Notes: generated by a model from the sequence alone, not told the origin. Positions 9,215 to 18,072 are shown, counted from the stretch's first letter. The stretch: DNA of 64,000 nucleotides from Jatrophihabitans_A sp035248685 (GCA_035248685.1 DATFHF010000064.1:1-64000); one strand, 5' to 3'. Translations and numbers: made by a program.

Positions 9215-9324
9215 GTGTTCGATTCTACTGCCGGTAGGCGAGCATGTCAATGCAGATTATTCAATAAATCAAAGGTGAATCTCAATCATGCGCGGGTTGC
9301 TACTCGCGCGAACTGCGCGCTCAG

Positions 9325-10974
9325 CTACCCGGCGGCAGGCAGGCCGAGCAGCGTCCGCAGGTGCCGGGCAGGTGGCGAGCCGCAGGCCAGCATGGTGTCG
9401 TGTAGCTGCCGCTCGGTCCAGTCCGGGTGGGCGGCCCGCAGGTCTTCGGCGACCTGACGTACCTCCAAGTAGCCGACGTAGTAGGTAGCCAGCTGGGCCG
9501 AGCTCAGCTGAACCCGCCGCCACTTGCCGACCGCTTCGCCCTCCTCCTGATAACCCCGTCCGGTCATCAGCTCCAGCGCTCCGGCCTCGTCCAGATCGCC
9601 GGCGTGGTAGGAGATATCCAGGATGGTGTTAATGACCATCCGTAGCTGCATCTTCAACTGCTGCATGCGCACCGCGGTCGCCGCCGCAGCCGACACCTCG
9701 GCGCGGTAACCGTGCCGGGCCATCAGCTCTTCGGCGTAGACCGCCCAGCCTTCGATGAACGAGCCGCTGCCGAACACCGCCCGGACCAGCGTCTCACCCC
9801 GGTAGCGGCGGGAGTGCGATAGCTGCTCGACGTGCCCGGGCATCGCCTCGTGCACGGTCAGGTTGTGCAGCATGTGGTTGTTGTATTCCCGGTACAGCGA
9901 GCGCACCCGCTCGGCCGACCAGTCGCTCGGCGCGGGGGAGACCGCGTACCGAGTATGCAGCGGAGCCGTTTCCAACGGACCCACGCCTTCGCAGTACGCG
10001 ACCGCGATGCCACGGTCGATCTCCGGCATCTCCTGCACCACGACCGGATCGTGCAGCAGCGTGACCAGTTCGTGCTCCTCGACGAACCTGGTGGTCTCGG
10101 CCAGCGCCGCGCGACATCGGTCGAGGATGTTCTCGCTGGTCGGCACATCGGTGGCCAGCCGGTCGAACTCGGCGGCGATCTCGGCGCGCCCGGCCGGCGC
10201 GCCGGTGGTAATCCCGACCAGCTCGGCTAGTTCGGCCTCCACCCGCTCTAGATCCTTGTATGCCTGGGCCAATAGCTCGGCCGGCTGCCACGGGGTGGCC
10301 AGGGTGAGGGCGAGCTTGCGGGTATACAGCGCCTCGCCTAGCCGGCTCGATTCGCGCGCCGACGGCAGCACCTCCCGCAGCCAGCTCTGCTGGTCCAGCA
10401 CCGCCTCGGCAGCGGCCGCGATGTCGCCGGCCAGCTCGCCGTCCAAACCGGCCTGCTCGGCCAGCCGCGGGATCTCGCCGGTGATCAAGCTATGGGTGCC
10501 GGACAGCTGCCCGATGGCCGTCTGCACATGGATCGCCGGCGGATCGGTCAGCCGCTGCCGGCCCGCGGCCAGGTAGTCCGGGATCGCGCGCAGCCGGCCG
10601 GCCGCACTGCGCAATCGATCGGGCAGCGGCGCGAAATCCTGCGCGATCACCGAGTAGAGCGCCTGGCCCGGGTTGTGCTTCAGCGCGTCCCAGCTCAGCT
10701 CGTCCAGTTCGCCGAGCGTGAGCAGTTCTCGGCGGACTTCGGTGGCAAGGATCTCCCGGTCCACTGATGCCGCGGTGTCCAGCCCGGTCAGTCCGTCCAG
10801 CTGGTCGCGCAGCCGGTCGAGTTCGGTCCGCCGGCGGTCGGCGGCGGCCCGGCTGGGATCGCTCAGCCGGTCGTCGTGGTCGTGGTTGCCGAGCACAGTC
10901 GCCTCGGCCGGATAGGTAGCACAGAATGCTGCGATGGCTTCGGCCGCCAAGCCGGGAAACTGGTCAGCTGTCAC
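9325..10974 (-). CDS. DUF885 family metallohydrolase/peptidase-like protein
   Basis: A 549-residue cytosolic protein of the DUF885 family, thought to be zinc-peptidase-like. The signature HEAMPGHVEQ places the likely metal ligands at H375, E376 and H381, followed by FIEGWAVYAEELM, also conserved in the family. The GTG start at 10974 (VTADQFPGLAAEAI) is 10 bases downstream of the stop of the ATP-grasp-like gene at 10985, so it is probably cotranscribed with the MFS/ATP-grasp genes. In a peptide-forming locus it could act as a peptidase in maturation, turnover or resistance; that role is inference. The family call is firm, the substrate unknown. Confidence 0.88.
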   Translation of the reverse strand: MTADQFPGLAAEAIAAFCATYPAEATVLGNHDHDDRLSDPSRAAADRRRTELDRLRDQLDGLTGLDTAASVDREILATEVRRELLTLGELDELSWDALKHNPGQALYSVIAQDFAPLPDRLRSAAGRLRAIPDYLAAGRQRLTDPPAIHVQTAIGQLSGTHSLITGEIPRLAEQAGLDGELAGDIAAAAEAVLDQQSWLREVLPSARESSRLGEALYTRKLALTLATPWQPAELLAQAYKDLERVEAELAELVGITTGAPAGRAEIAAEFDRLATDVPTSENILDRCRAALAETTRFVEEHELVTLLHDPVVVQEMPEIDRGIAVAYCEGVGPLETAPLHTRYAVSPAPSDWSAERVRSLYREYNNHMLHNLTVHEAMPGHVEQLSHSRRYRGETLVRAVFGSGSFIEGWAVYAEELMARHGYRAEVSAAAATAVRMQQLKMQLRMVINTILDISYHAGDLDEAGALELMTGRGYQEEGEAVGKWRRVQLSSAQLATYYVGYLEVRQVAEDLRAAHPDWTERQLHDTMLACGSPPARHLRTLLGLPAAG

Positions 10975-10984
10975 GCAAGCGAGA

Positions 10985-12337
10985 TTAGTCGGCAGCCATC
11001 GGGTGGAAGCAGCAGGTGCCGGTCGCGCCGGTGTTGATGTTGACCGGCACGTTGGGATCCCGGACACCGCGCACATACATCCCGCCATAGCCGCGGCTGC
11101 TCAGGAACGCCCCCCAGTTGAGGAACCATTCCTCCGGCCCGTCGTCGGCCGGAAACACCTCGGCGGTCGGACGGACCCGCCGCTGCAAGACGTACGGTTG
11201 GTCCATCGCCTCGGTCACCAATTGCCGCCAGTCCTCGGCGCTGGTCTGCCAACCGGGCACCACGCCGATGCCACCGTGCAGCATGGTGGGTTTGATGATG
11301 AGCTCCTGCTGATCGGCCAGCGCGTGCTCGAAGAGGTCCAGTTGCCGGCCGTTCACCGTCACCGGCCCGGGCCGGATCATCCTGGTCCACGGCAGGATCC
11401 GGTCGAGGCTGGCCAGTTCCTCGGCGCTGTAGCAATGCCGGTACTGCTCGTCGGACAGCAGCGCCAGCGCGCCCTTGCTCCCGTAGAGGTCGGAGTCCAT
11501 CGGGGTGAAGACCGCCACCTCACCGCGTTCGGCGGCCCGCAACACCGGCTCGATCAGGCCCGGCCCGGCCGGGTCGAGCAGGTCTTCCATCAGGAACAAT
11601 CGGTACACCACATCGATCGCGCGCTCGCCGAGCCAGACCCGGCCGTCGGCGTAGCGCAGCTGGCCGACGTGACAGGCGTAGGCCTCGATGTTGAACGGCG
11701 CGAGCGTCTCGGCGCTCTTGTACAGGCTTTGCTCCAGCGTCTGGAAGCTCTGCGGCCAGTCGGTCAGTGCCACGATAGGACGGCTGCCCTCGGCCAGCTC
11801 ACACTCGGTGAACAGGGTGTGCACCAGCTCGACCTGCGGATCGACGTAGCCGAGGCCGTGCTCGGCGAGGAAGTCACGGATGAACGGCTGTTCGGCCATC
11901 GAGCGGTTGAGCACCGAGCTGTCCAGGCCACCGAGGGCCGAACTGTAATTGAACTCCAGCAGCCGGAAGCCGTGCTCGTCGGAGTACAGATCGGCGCGGC
12001 CCATCTTGGACGGCTGGTTTCCGGATCCCCGAACCACCATGTCGATCTGGCTCTTGGTGATGCCGATGGCCTGCGCGAAGGCGGTCATGCTGCCGCCGAA
12101 GATCCGCTGCGGCTGACCGGTCAACGCGGCATGCAGCCGCTCGAGATCAGTTCCCAGCTGAGCCACCTGGGGGAGGGACAGGAAGGCCGGCCGGCTCAGT
12201 GACCGGCCGGAGTAGCTGGTGTCGACGGTGCTTGGCCGGACCGCGTCGAGGATCTTCGACGGCGCCAGCCCGCTGGCTGCGAAGCCCGCCAGGTAGGCGT
12301 CGGTCAGCTCGGCGGCGGTCAGTTGCCCTTGTGTCAT
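10985..12337 (-). CDS. Putative ATP-grasp-fold ligase (circularly permuted-like)
   Basis: A 450-residue protein related to circularly permuted ATP-grasp enzymes found in natural-product clusters. Visible: an early acidic substrate-like segment, RADLYSDEHGFRLLEFNYSS (metal/substrate-binding glutamate and Asn), VYRLFLMEDLLD, IIKPTMLHGGIGV (Lys/glycine-rich loop for ATP phosphates) and YVLQRRVRP (ATP-binding strand). It should activate a carboxylate as acyl phosphate for attack by an amine. Start ATG at 12337 with GGAGGAG upstream; it overlaps the MFS stop by four bases (ATGA). Third cistron of the minus-strand transcript starting near 13.69 kb. Fold assignment is by motif only. Confidence 0.72.
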   Translation of the reverse strand: MTQGQLTAAELTDAYLAGFAASGLAPSKILDAVRPSTVDTSYSGRSLSRPAFLSLPQVAQLGTDLERLHAALTGQPQRIFGGSMTAFAQAIGITKSQIDMVVRGSGNQPSKMGRADLYSDEHGFRLLEFNYSSALGGLDSSVLNRSMAEQPFIRDFLAEHGLGYVDPQVELVHTLFTECELAEGSRPIVALTDWPQSFQTLEQSLYKSAETLAPFNIEAYACHVGQLRYADGRVWLGERAIDVVYRLFLMEDLLDPAGPGLIEPVLRAAERGEVAVFTPMDSDLYGSKGALALLSDEQYRHCYSAEELASLDRILPWTRMIRPGPVTVNGRQLDLFEHALADQQELIIKPTMLHGGIGVVPGWQTSAEDWRQLVTEAMDQPYVLQRRVRPTAEVFPADDGPEEWFLNWGAFLSSRGYGGMYVRGVRDPNVPVNINTGATGTCCFHPMAAD

Positions 12338-13578
12338 CGGGCAAACTCCTCCTCGGTGGTGAGTACCGGGCTGTGCATGCCGGCCAAGGCCAGCGCCAGT
12401 CCGACCACGCAGCCGGCTGCGCACCAGCCCCACACCGCGCTGCCGACGGCTCGGTAGACCGCCACCCCGAGTACCGGGCCGATCGCGGCACCCAGGTTGA
12501 ACATGGTCTGCATGGCGGCGATGTAATGACCACGCAGGTGGTTCGGCGCGACCCGGCCGGGATAGGAGGCCATGGTCGGGCCGGCGGTGATCTCGGCAAT
12601 CGTCCAGATCAGGGTGCCGATGATGAACACCCCGACTCCCCAGGGCAATGCATACACCGACTGGCCGAGGGCGAGCAGGCCGAAGCCCGCTGTCACCACG
12701 ACGGCCAACGGCAACCGCTGGGTGAACTTGGTCAGCAACAGTTCACAGCAGATCACCATCAAGCCGTTCAGGCTGATCGCGGTGCTGTACCAGATCGTCG
12801 CGACACCGGCGTCGGCCATCGCCAGCGGCAGCGTGCTGACGTACTGCATGTAGACCGCGATGTTCACCACCACCGCGAGCAGGTAAAGCACGTAGCGTCG
12901 ATCCGCGAGCACCCCGAGATAACCGCTCTGCCGCCTGCCCACCGGCTCGGCCATCGGGTCGGCTGCCAGCTCGGCCTTGCGGGCCGGCAGGGTGAAGATC
13001 GCGATTACCCCGTATACCACGGCAGTCAGCGCATCGGCCCAGAACAGCAACTGATAGGACACCGCGATCAAGGCCGAGGCCAGCAACGGCGCCGCGGTGG
13101 TGCCGACGTTCATTGCCAGCCGATAGATCGCGAAGATCATTACCTGCTGATGCGGTGGCGTCCGTTCCGACAGCATGGCCGCGGCGACCGGGACGTAGAA
13201 CCGGCCGACCAGTCCGACCAGGAATACCGTAAGCAGCATGAGCGGAAAGTTGCGTAGGTAGAGCATCGCGACCAGGAACGTCGCGTAGCCCGTCATCGAG
13301 ATGAAGGTGGCGAATCGTGGACCGAGCCGGTCCGAGAACACACCGCCGACCAGGACCCCGGCGAAACTGCCGGCACCTTCGCAGCCGAGCGCGGTCGCGG
13401 CTTGAATCGAACTGAAACCGCGGTGCGTCAGGAACAGCACCAGGAAGGCTTGCAGGAACCCGCCGAGCTGGTTCACTAGTACGCCGACCAGCATTGCCCG
13501 AACCGGCGTGGACGATTGCCGGACGGTGATCCAGATTCCGGCCTGGTCCGCCGGCCGAGCTTCGACCAGCGCGGCCAT
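12334..13578 (-). CDS. MFS transporter (probable efflux of cluster product)
   Basis: A 414-residue major facilitator with about 12 membrane segments. The loop after helix 2 reads GGVFSDRLGPRFATF, the MFS motif A of drug:H+ antiporters. Later segments such as MLLTVFLVGLVGRFYVPVAAAML and TLIWTIAEITAGPTM support the DHA1/MdtH-like type. Start ATG at 13578 overlaps the stop of a 32-codon ORF by one base (TGATG), and its own stop overlaps the ATP-grasp-like gene by four bases. Within the biosynthetic locus it is the best candidate for export or self-protection; substrate unknown. Confidence 0.88.
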   Translation of the reverse strand: MAALVEARPADQAGIWITVRQSSTPVRAMLVGVLVNQLGGFLQAFLVLFLTHRGFSSIQAATALGCEGAGSFAGVLVGGVFSDRLGPRFATFISMTGYATFLVAMLYLRNFPLMLLTVFLVGLVGRFYVPVAAAMLSERTPPHQQVMIFAIYRLAMNVGTTAAPLLASALIAVSYQLLFWADALTAVVYGVIAIFTLPARKAELAADPMAEPVGRRQSGYLGVLADRRYVLYLLAVVVNIAVYMQYVSTLPLAMADAGVATIWYSTAISLNGLMVICCELLLTKFTQRLPLAVVVTAGFGLLALGQSVYALPWGVGVFIIGTLIWTIAEITAGPTMASYPGRVAPNHLRGHYIAAMQTMFNLGAAIGPVLGVAVYRAVGSAVWGWCAAGCVVGLALALAGMHSPVLTTEEEFAR

Positions 13579-13676
13579 CAGAAGACCGGCGCGGTTGCCG
13601 CAGCCCGTCCGGCGGTTGCCGAACCGGAGAACAATCTGCTTGGAATCAAAGGGGAATTACGAAGTGCACGCGACAT
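13578..13676 (-). CDS. 32-residue small ORF heading the MFS/ATP-grasp transcript
   Basis: A short ORF of 32 residues beginning MSRALRNSPLIPSRL and ending TAPVF. It has the strongest ribosome-binding site in the neighbourhood (AAGGAGG at 13683-13689, six bases before the ATG), follows a plausible promoter by only ~17 bases, and ends in TGATG overlapping the MFS start. These features say it is translated. The peptide is basic and Ser/Ala/Thr-rich with no cysteine. It could be a coupling/leader peptide controlling MFS translation, or a precursor used by the ATP-grasp enzymes; no family is recognised. Confidence 0.6.
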   Translation of the reverse strand: MSRALRNSPLIPSRLFSGSATAGRAAATAPVF

Positions 13677-13699
13677 GGCATGCCTCCTTGGATGCTCAC

Positions 13700-13728
13700 A
13701 TAGTGACAACCGCAGCCAGTGTCGTCAA
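13700..13728 (-). promoter_or_regulatory. Predicted promoter of the small ORF/MFS/ATP-grasp transcript
   Basis: Minus strand: TTGACG (13728-13723), 17-base spacer, CACTAT (13705-13700). The predicted start is about 17 bases before the small-ORF ATG. The -35 lies within GCTATTGACGAC, the same 12 bases as at the plus-strand promoter near 16.58 kb. Confidence 0.45.
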
Positions 13729-13868
13729 TAGCCTCAGCCGACCTACTCCTGACAAGTCCGGCTACCTCGCACCCGGGTAGCGTGGCTTGTTCGCCAGCCG
13801 GTGCCGTCCGGTCTGTGCTCTGGCTTAACGGACATCGATGGCTCGTCCCGGCTAAGCCGTCATAGGTA

Positions 13869-13898
13869 TTGACAGCGATTACAAGCGACTTCTACCAT
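13869..13898 (+). promoter_or_regulatory. Predicted promoter upstream of the cupredoxin-like gene
   Basis: TTGACA (13869-13874), 18-base spacer, TACCAT (13893-13898), a good sigma-70-type match. It would give a ~225-base leader to the gene at 14129. The context TATTGAC resembles the other two locus promoters. Confidence 0.45.
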
Positions 13899-14128
13899 CC
13901 CGCGTTACGGGACGTCGGAATTCAGGTATTCCTCTTCCGGCCATTCTCGCACGGGGATAAGTCGACCCGCTGGCTGTGGCTGCGACAAATAGCATCCACA
14001 ACGATTCTGGCTGCCCGAAAATACAAATCTACATGCCTTCCGTAAGCGCTTCTTTTCCATTTCGAAATAAGTCGAATAAGGCAGACCGTCCGCCCCAAGA
14101 TCGCCGAGGATAGAAGGAGAAGTCGCCC

Positions 14129-15052
14129 ATGTCACGACGGAACCGAACATTTCGTATTGCCGCGGCAGGGTTCACCACGATGGTGCTGGCGGCCTTTATC
14201 AGCCCGGCCAGCGCGGCAATTCCGCATGCGGCTCAGTCCGCTGCCAACCATGCCATCCCGGTCATCAATATCACGATGAGTACGACCCAGGAGTTCACCG
14301 CTCCCGGCGTGGTGCATGCTGGTTGGGTCACCTTCCGGGTGGGTTCGGCCGATACCGACTACCACGGCTTCGAAGTGGTACGGGTCAACCCAGGTCACAC
14401 GCTGGCCGAGGTACTGAACGACCTACAGCTAGGCCTGTCCGATGACCTCACCTCGACCGCGCTGGGCGCCCGCCAGCTGGTTCGGGACGGCACGCTGCTG
14501 GGCGGCGTGGTAACCAGCAGCTATGCGCCGATGGAGGCCACCCTGCCGCTGACGCCGGGCACCTACTACATGTTCGACTTCGCCGAGTTCGACCAGGCCA
14601 CCCCGGTGAACGTGCACACCCTCAGGGTGGTCGGGAAGATGGTGTGGTCGGGCATGCCGGGGTTCCAGTCGGTGGTTGTTGCGTCCATGGGCTCGGCGGG
14701 CGACATGCCGATGTTCACCGCGCCGACCGACTTCTCGACAACCGGCAGCTTCCTGTTCACCGTCCAGGGCGACGAGTTGCACGAGGCGGTGTTCCGGCCT
14801 ACCCGAGCCGGTATCACCGACCAGTACATCAGCGACTTCTACACCGCGCTGGACAACGGCCTGCCGCTACCCGGCCCCTCGCCGTGGACCGACATCCAGC
14901 ACGGCGCCAACGCGATGTCACCGGGCCAGTTCGCGGTCTTCCACCTCGACCTGCCACCGGGCCCGTACGCGCTGGCCTGCTACGTACCCAGCGATGACAC
15001 CGGTCTCCCGCACGCGCACATGGGCATGCACCAGATGGTGACCCTGCACTGA
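14129..15052 (+). CDS. Secreted protein with C-terminal cupredoxin-like motif
   Basis: A 307-residue exported protein of unknown function. The N-terminus is a signal peptide (RRNRTFRIAAAG then MVLAAFISPASA, cleavage after ASAA). The C-terminal ~35 residues resemble a blue-copper end-loop: YALACYVPSDDTGLP then HAHMGMHQMVTLH, giving C...H..M-type ligands. Two beta-sandwich-like halves (TFRVGS...; LFTVQGDE...) suggest tandem domains. Start ATG at 14129 with AGAAGGAGA upstream. It lies between the two divergent parts of the biosynthetic locus, so an extracellular redox or binding role for the product is possible; this is inference. Confidence 0.75.
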   Translation: MSRRNRTFRIAAAGFTTMVLAAFISPASAAIPHAAQSAANHAIPVINITMSTTQEFTAPGVVHAGWVTFRVGSADTDYHGFEVVRVNPGHTLAEVLNDLQLGLSDDLTSTALGARQLVRDGTLLGGVVTSSYAPMEATLPLTPGTYYMFDFAEFDQATPVNVHTLRVVGKMVWSGMPGFQSVVVASMGSAGDMPMFTAPTDFSTTGSFLFTVQGDELHEAVFRPTRAGITDQYISDFYTALDNGLPLPGPSPWTDIQHGANAMSPGQFAVFHLDLPPGPYALACYVPSDDTGLPHAHMGMHQMVTLH

Positions 15053-15096
15053 GCCCCAGGCCGATGAGCGGCGGGCTGAACCAGTAGCCCGGCCGC

Positions 15097-16341
15097 TCAC
15101 CGGCGGCGAATGACCAGGGCTCGCTCGGCCGCGTCCAGCGCGGCCGAGCAGTCTGCCTCGGTGTCGGCCACCGCGGTGGCGAAGGCGGCGCGCTCGAAGG
15201 TGATGCCGGCCGGTGGCGGGGATAGCACCTCGCCCGGTTCGGCCAGCACGCCGGCGATATCGAGCGCCGGATGGTCCAGCGGCCCGAAGCTGACCTCGTC
15301 GATGGTGGTGTCCGGTTCGTCGACGTAGAAGAACCGCACCCCGCCGCACCGGCTTCGGCTCGGGTTCACCGTCGGATCGATTCCGCAGGCCACCGCGGCG
15401 GCCACCACGCCCGGTTCGATGCCGGTGGCACATTGGCCGAGGTAGGGGATCAGGTCACCGCCGATGCGGGCGTTGACCTCCACCACCTTGAATCCGGTTG
15501 GCGTCAGCTTGAACTCGCTGTGCGTCATACCGTCGGAGAAGGCCAGCGCCTCGTGGGCGTCCTGGAGGATTCGCAGCAACGCCGGATCGGTCAGCAGCGG
15601 GTCGTCGGCATGCACCAGGTGGCCCACCTCGTCGAAATACGGGGGGTAGCCGACCTGCTTGCGGGCCAGGAACAGCGGCAGTACGCGACCCCGGTAGACG
15701 GCCGCGTCCAGGCTGATCTCCGGTCCGCCGAGGTACTCCTCGACCAACACCTCGTCGTAGCGCCAGGCGCCGGGCGCCGTGGTATCCCGGGCGAAGCCGT
15801 AGTGCTGCGACAACTGCTCCGGGGTGTCGGCCCGCACCACGCCGAGGCTGGCCGCCATTGCGCGCGGCTTGAGCACCACCGGGTAGCCGATGTCAGCCGC
15901 GGCCGCGAGCGCCTCGGCCGGTGAGGCAACCATGACCGACCTCGGCTGTGGCACGCCGGCCGCCGCCAGCGCCGTCCGGGTCTGGTACTTGTCCCGGCAC
16001 CGCAGCACCATGTCCGGATCCCCACCGGGCAGCTGGAGCGCTTGGGCCAGTTTGGCCGCCTGCAATACTCGTGCCTCGTCCCAGGTCAGCACCCCGGCGA
16101 ACGGCTCCCGCTCGGCAGCCAGCTTGGCGGCCAGGATCATCTCGTCGGCGTGCACGGTGTCGGTGAAGTCCACCACCGACCAACCATCGACGTACTGGCG
16201 CTCCCATGCGGCCTGGTGGCCGATCAGCAGGTGTACCCGGTAGTGCGGCGCGATCGAGGTCAGCAGGTATTCCCGGTATTGCCGGTGACCCGTACCGACC
16301 AGCAGCAGCCGCGGCCGGGCCGAATCCGAAAAGGCACTCAT
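15097..16341 (-). CDS. ATP-grasp ligase (L-amino-acid ligase-like)
   Basis: A 414-residue ATP-grasp enzyme of the carbamoyl-phosphate-synthase-large-chain/amino-acid-ligase type, likely forming an amide bond via an acyl phosphate. In order: pre-ATP-grasp Rossmann strand (PRLLLVGTGHRQYR), RDKYQTRTALAAAGVP, the ATP lysine in GYPVVLKPRAMAASLGV, VLVEEYLGGPEISLDA, and the Mg2+ Glu/Asn in KVVEVNARIGGDLIPYL. Start ATG at 16341 because AAGGAG lies nine bases upstream; an earlier ATG at 16350 abuts that site. Divergent from the N-hydroxylase operon across ~395 bp. Confidence 0.9.
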   Translation of the reverse strand: MSAFSDSARPRLLLVGTGHRQYREYLLTSIAPHYRVHLLIGHQAAWERQYVDGWSVVDFTDTVHADEMILAAKLAAEREPFAGVLTWDEARVLQAAKLAQALQLPGGDPDMVLRCRDKYQTRTALAAAGVPQPRSVMVASPAEALAAAADIGYPVVLKPRAMAASLGVVRADTPEQLSQHYGFARDTTAPGAWRYDEVLVEEYLGGPEISLDAAVYRGRVLPLFLARKQVGYPPYFDEVGHLVHADDPLLTDPALLRILQDAHEALAFSDGMTHSEFKLTPTGFKVVEVNARIGGDLIPYLGQCATGIEPGVVAAAVACGIDPTVNPSRSRCGGVRFFYVDEPDTTIDEVSFGPLDHPALDIAGVLAEPGEVLSPPPAGITFERAAFATAVADTEADCSAALDAAERALVIRRR

Positions 16342-16736
16342 TCCGCCCATCTCCTTCTTCCGCGGTGAGCAACTCTCTGATGACGCCGGGATCACGCGTC
16401 GAATGACTGCAAGGCCGGCCGTGTCGACTGCGGCACACGGCCGCCGACACCTGGTGATGCGGCACAGCCAAACACGGATGGGGCCGAATGTCACTCGTTG
16501 CGGCAACAACATTTCAATGGGCATCTCCGTGCTTTCGAAATCAAGGCCGAAGATCGAGATAAGCAGGTGAAAAGAAGCTATTGACGACGTCGCATGCCGG
16601 AGTATTGTCGCCCCCATCATAAGTGCCAAACTCGGCACACACGGGGCAATGTTTACGCGGACTATATTCCTGCCGCTTAATTCACCATGCTCGGTATTCG
16701 TGGTGATCATTTCCAGCCGGAACGGGAGGTGCCACG
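16342..16736. promoter_or_regulatory. Divergent control region of the biosynthetic operon
   Basis: About 395 bp without a credible gene, with lower GC than the flanks. On the plus strand TTGACG (16581-16586) and TATTGT (16603-16608) with a 16-base spacer form a plausible promoter, giving a ~120-base leader. The 12-mer GCTATTGACGAC (16577-16588) recurs at 13721-13732 on the minus strand. A CGACGTCG palindrome overlaps the spacer and could be an operator. Confidence 0.5.
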
Positions 16737-18032
16737 TTGGACCACCCGGAGATCGAGTTGCTGGCAATCGGCGCCGGTCCGTCCAACCTGGCCTTGGCCG
16801 TCGCGATCGAGGAACTGGCTCCGGCCGACTTCGCGCGCAAGTGCTTGGTAATCGAGCAGCACCAGGACATCGGCTGGCAGCGCGGCATGTTGCTGCCGTG
16901 GGCGCAGAGCCAGGTCTCCTTCCTCAAGGATCTGGTCACGATGCGCAACCCGCGCAGCCAGTTCACCTTCATCAACTACCTGTACGAGTCCGACCGGCTG
17001 CACGACTTCATAAACATGTCAAGTTTCCTGCCGTTCCGCTTGGAGATCTCCAACTACCTGCAATGGGTGGCGCGATCCTTGAGCCGGGTTCAGGTTCAGT
17101 ACGACCGGCGCTGCATGCGGGTGGACGCGGTGCGCTCGGCGGCCGGCGAGATCACCGCCTGGCTGGTGGAACTGTCCGACGGGTCGGTGCTCGCAGCCCG
17201 CAACCTGGTGGTAGGGATCGGTCGCGACCCGCATATCCCTGAGGTTTTCCGCAGCTTGGACAAGGCAAAGGTCATTCACAGTACCGAGTACGCCGATCGG
17301 GTCAGCGAGCTCGATCAGGCGGCGTCGCTGCGGATCGCGGTGGTCGGCGCGGCGCAGAGTGCGGCGGAGATGCTCTGGGAGAGCTACCAGCGGATGCCGA
17401 CCGCCCAGTGCGCCATGATCATGCGCACGGTCGGGCTCGGCTACTACCAGACCAGTCAGTTCACCAACGAGCTGTACTTCCCTTCGTTCACCGATACGTT
17501 CTACGCGGCCAAGCCGGAAGCCCGGCAACGGGTGCTGACGGAGATGCGGCGAACCAACTACGCCGGCGTCACCCCGGAGCTGCTGAACGCGATCTACCGG
17601 CAGATGTATCAGGAACGGCTGACCGGCCGGCAGCGGCTGCGGATGATCCCGTCGGTCGACATCACCGACGCTCGGATGGAAGCCGACGAGGTAGTACTGA
17701 CGCTGACCCAGCAGATGACCGGCGAGCAGGACGAGCTGCGCTGCGACGTGGTGATGTTGGGCACCGGCTTCGAACGGACGCTACCGGCACTCACCCGGAC
17801 CATTGCCGAGTTGGTCGGGGTGGAGCAGCTGTTGGTCAGCCGGGCCTACCGCGCCATCCTGCCGCCAACCGTCCGCGCCGGCTGCTACCTGCAAGGCACC
17901 AACGAGGAGAGCCACGGCATCGCCGACTCGCTGATCAGCGTGCTAGCGATCCGCGCCGGCGAGATCGTTGACGACCTGCTCGCCTGCCGGCCTTCCACCG
18001 AGTTGCTGACCAGCATCCCGGTACCCGCCTAG
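16737..18032 (+). CDS. L-lysine/L-ornithine N-monooxygenase (FAD, NADPH)
   Basis: A 431-residue N-hydroxylating monooxygenase of the IucD/SidA/PvdA family, hydroxylating the side-chain amine of lysine or ornithine. Visible: FAD motif AIGAGPSNLALA near residue 10, the family block QVSFLKDLVTMRNPRSQFTFINYL, NADPH motif VVGAAQSAAEML, and the late LGTGFERTLPAL. Start TTG at 16737, seven bases after GGGAGG. First gene of the plus-strand operon, followed by a cupin and, further on, a MetRS-like enzyme. With these partners N6-hydroxylysine is the expected product, as in hydrazine-forming pathways; ornithine cannot be excluded from sequence. Confidence 0.92.
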   Translation: MDHPEIELLAIGAGPSNLALAVAIEELAPADFARKCLVIEQHQDIGWQRGMLLPWAQSQVSFLKDLVTMRNPRSQFTFINYLYESDRLHDFINMSSFLPFRLEISNYLQWVARSLSRVQVQYDRRCMRVDAVRSAAGEITAWLVELSDGSVLAARNLVVGIGRDPHIPEVFRSLDKAKVIHSTEYADRVSELDQAASLRIAVVGAAQSAAEMLWESYQRMPTAQCAMIMRTVGLGYYQTSQFTNELYFPSFTDTFYAAKPEARQRVLTEMRRTNYAGVTPELLNAIYRQMYQERLTGRQRLRMIPSVDITDARMEADEVVLTLTQQMTGEQDELRCDVVMLGTGFERTLPALTRTIAELVGVEQLLVSRAYRAILPPTVRAGCYLQGTNEESHGIADSLISVLAIRAGEIVDDLLACRPSTELLTSIPVPA

Positions 18033-18072
18033 CGGCGGCAGCACGGCAATCCCTGACAACACGGAGCACGCG

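Larger units (their letters stand above)
13677..14128. other. Divergent, relatively AT-rich intergenic region
   Basis: About 450 bp between divergent transcripts. It holds the minus-strand promoter at 13700-13728, a plus-strand promoter at 13869-13898, an imperfect inverted repeat GGCTTAACGG...CCGGCTAAGCC (about 13822-13858), and a markedly less GC-rich stretch at about 13860-14110. A minus-strand frame ending at 13905 could encode a Cys-containing peptide of ~51 residues (starting MEKKRLRKACRF), but it lacks a ribosome-binding site and I do not call it a gene. Confidence 0.5.

Noticed and set aside
13905..14150. Cys-containing antisense peptide as a RiPP precursor
   Set aside because: No ribosome-binding site, no maturation enzyme of a cysteine-based class, and the stretch overlaps the leader of the 14129 gene.
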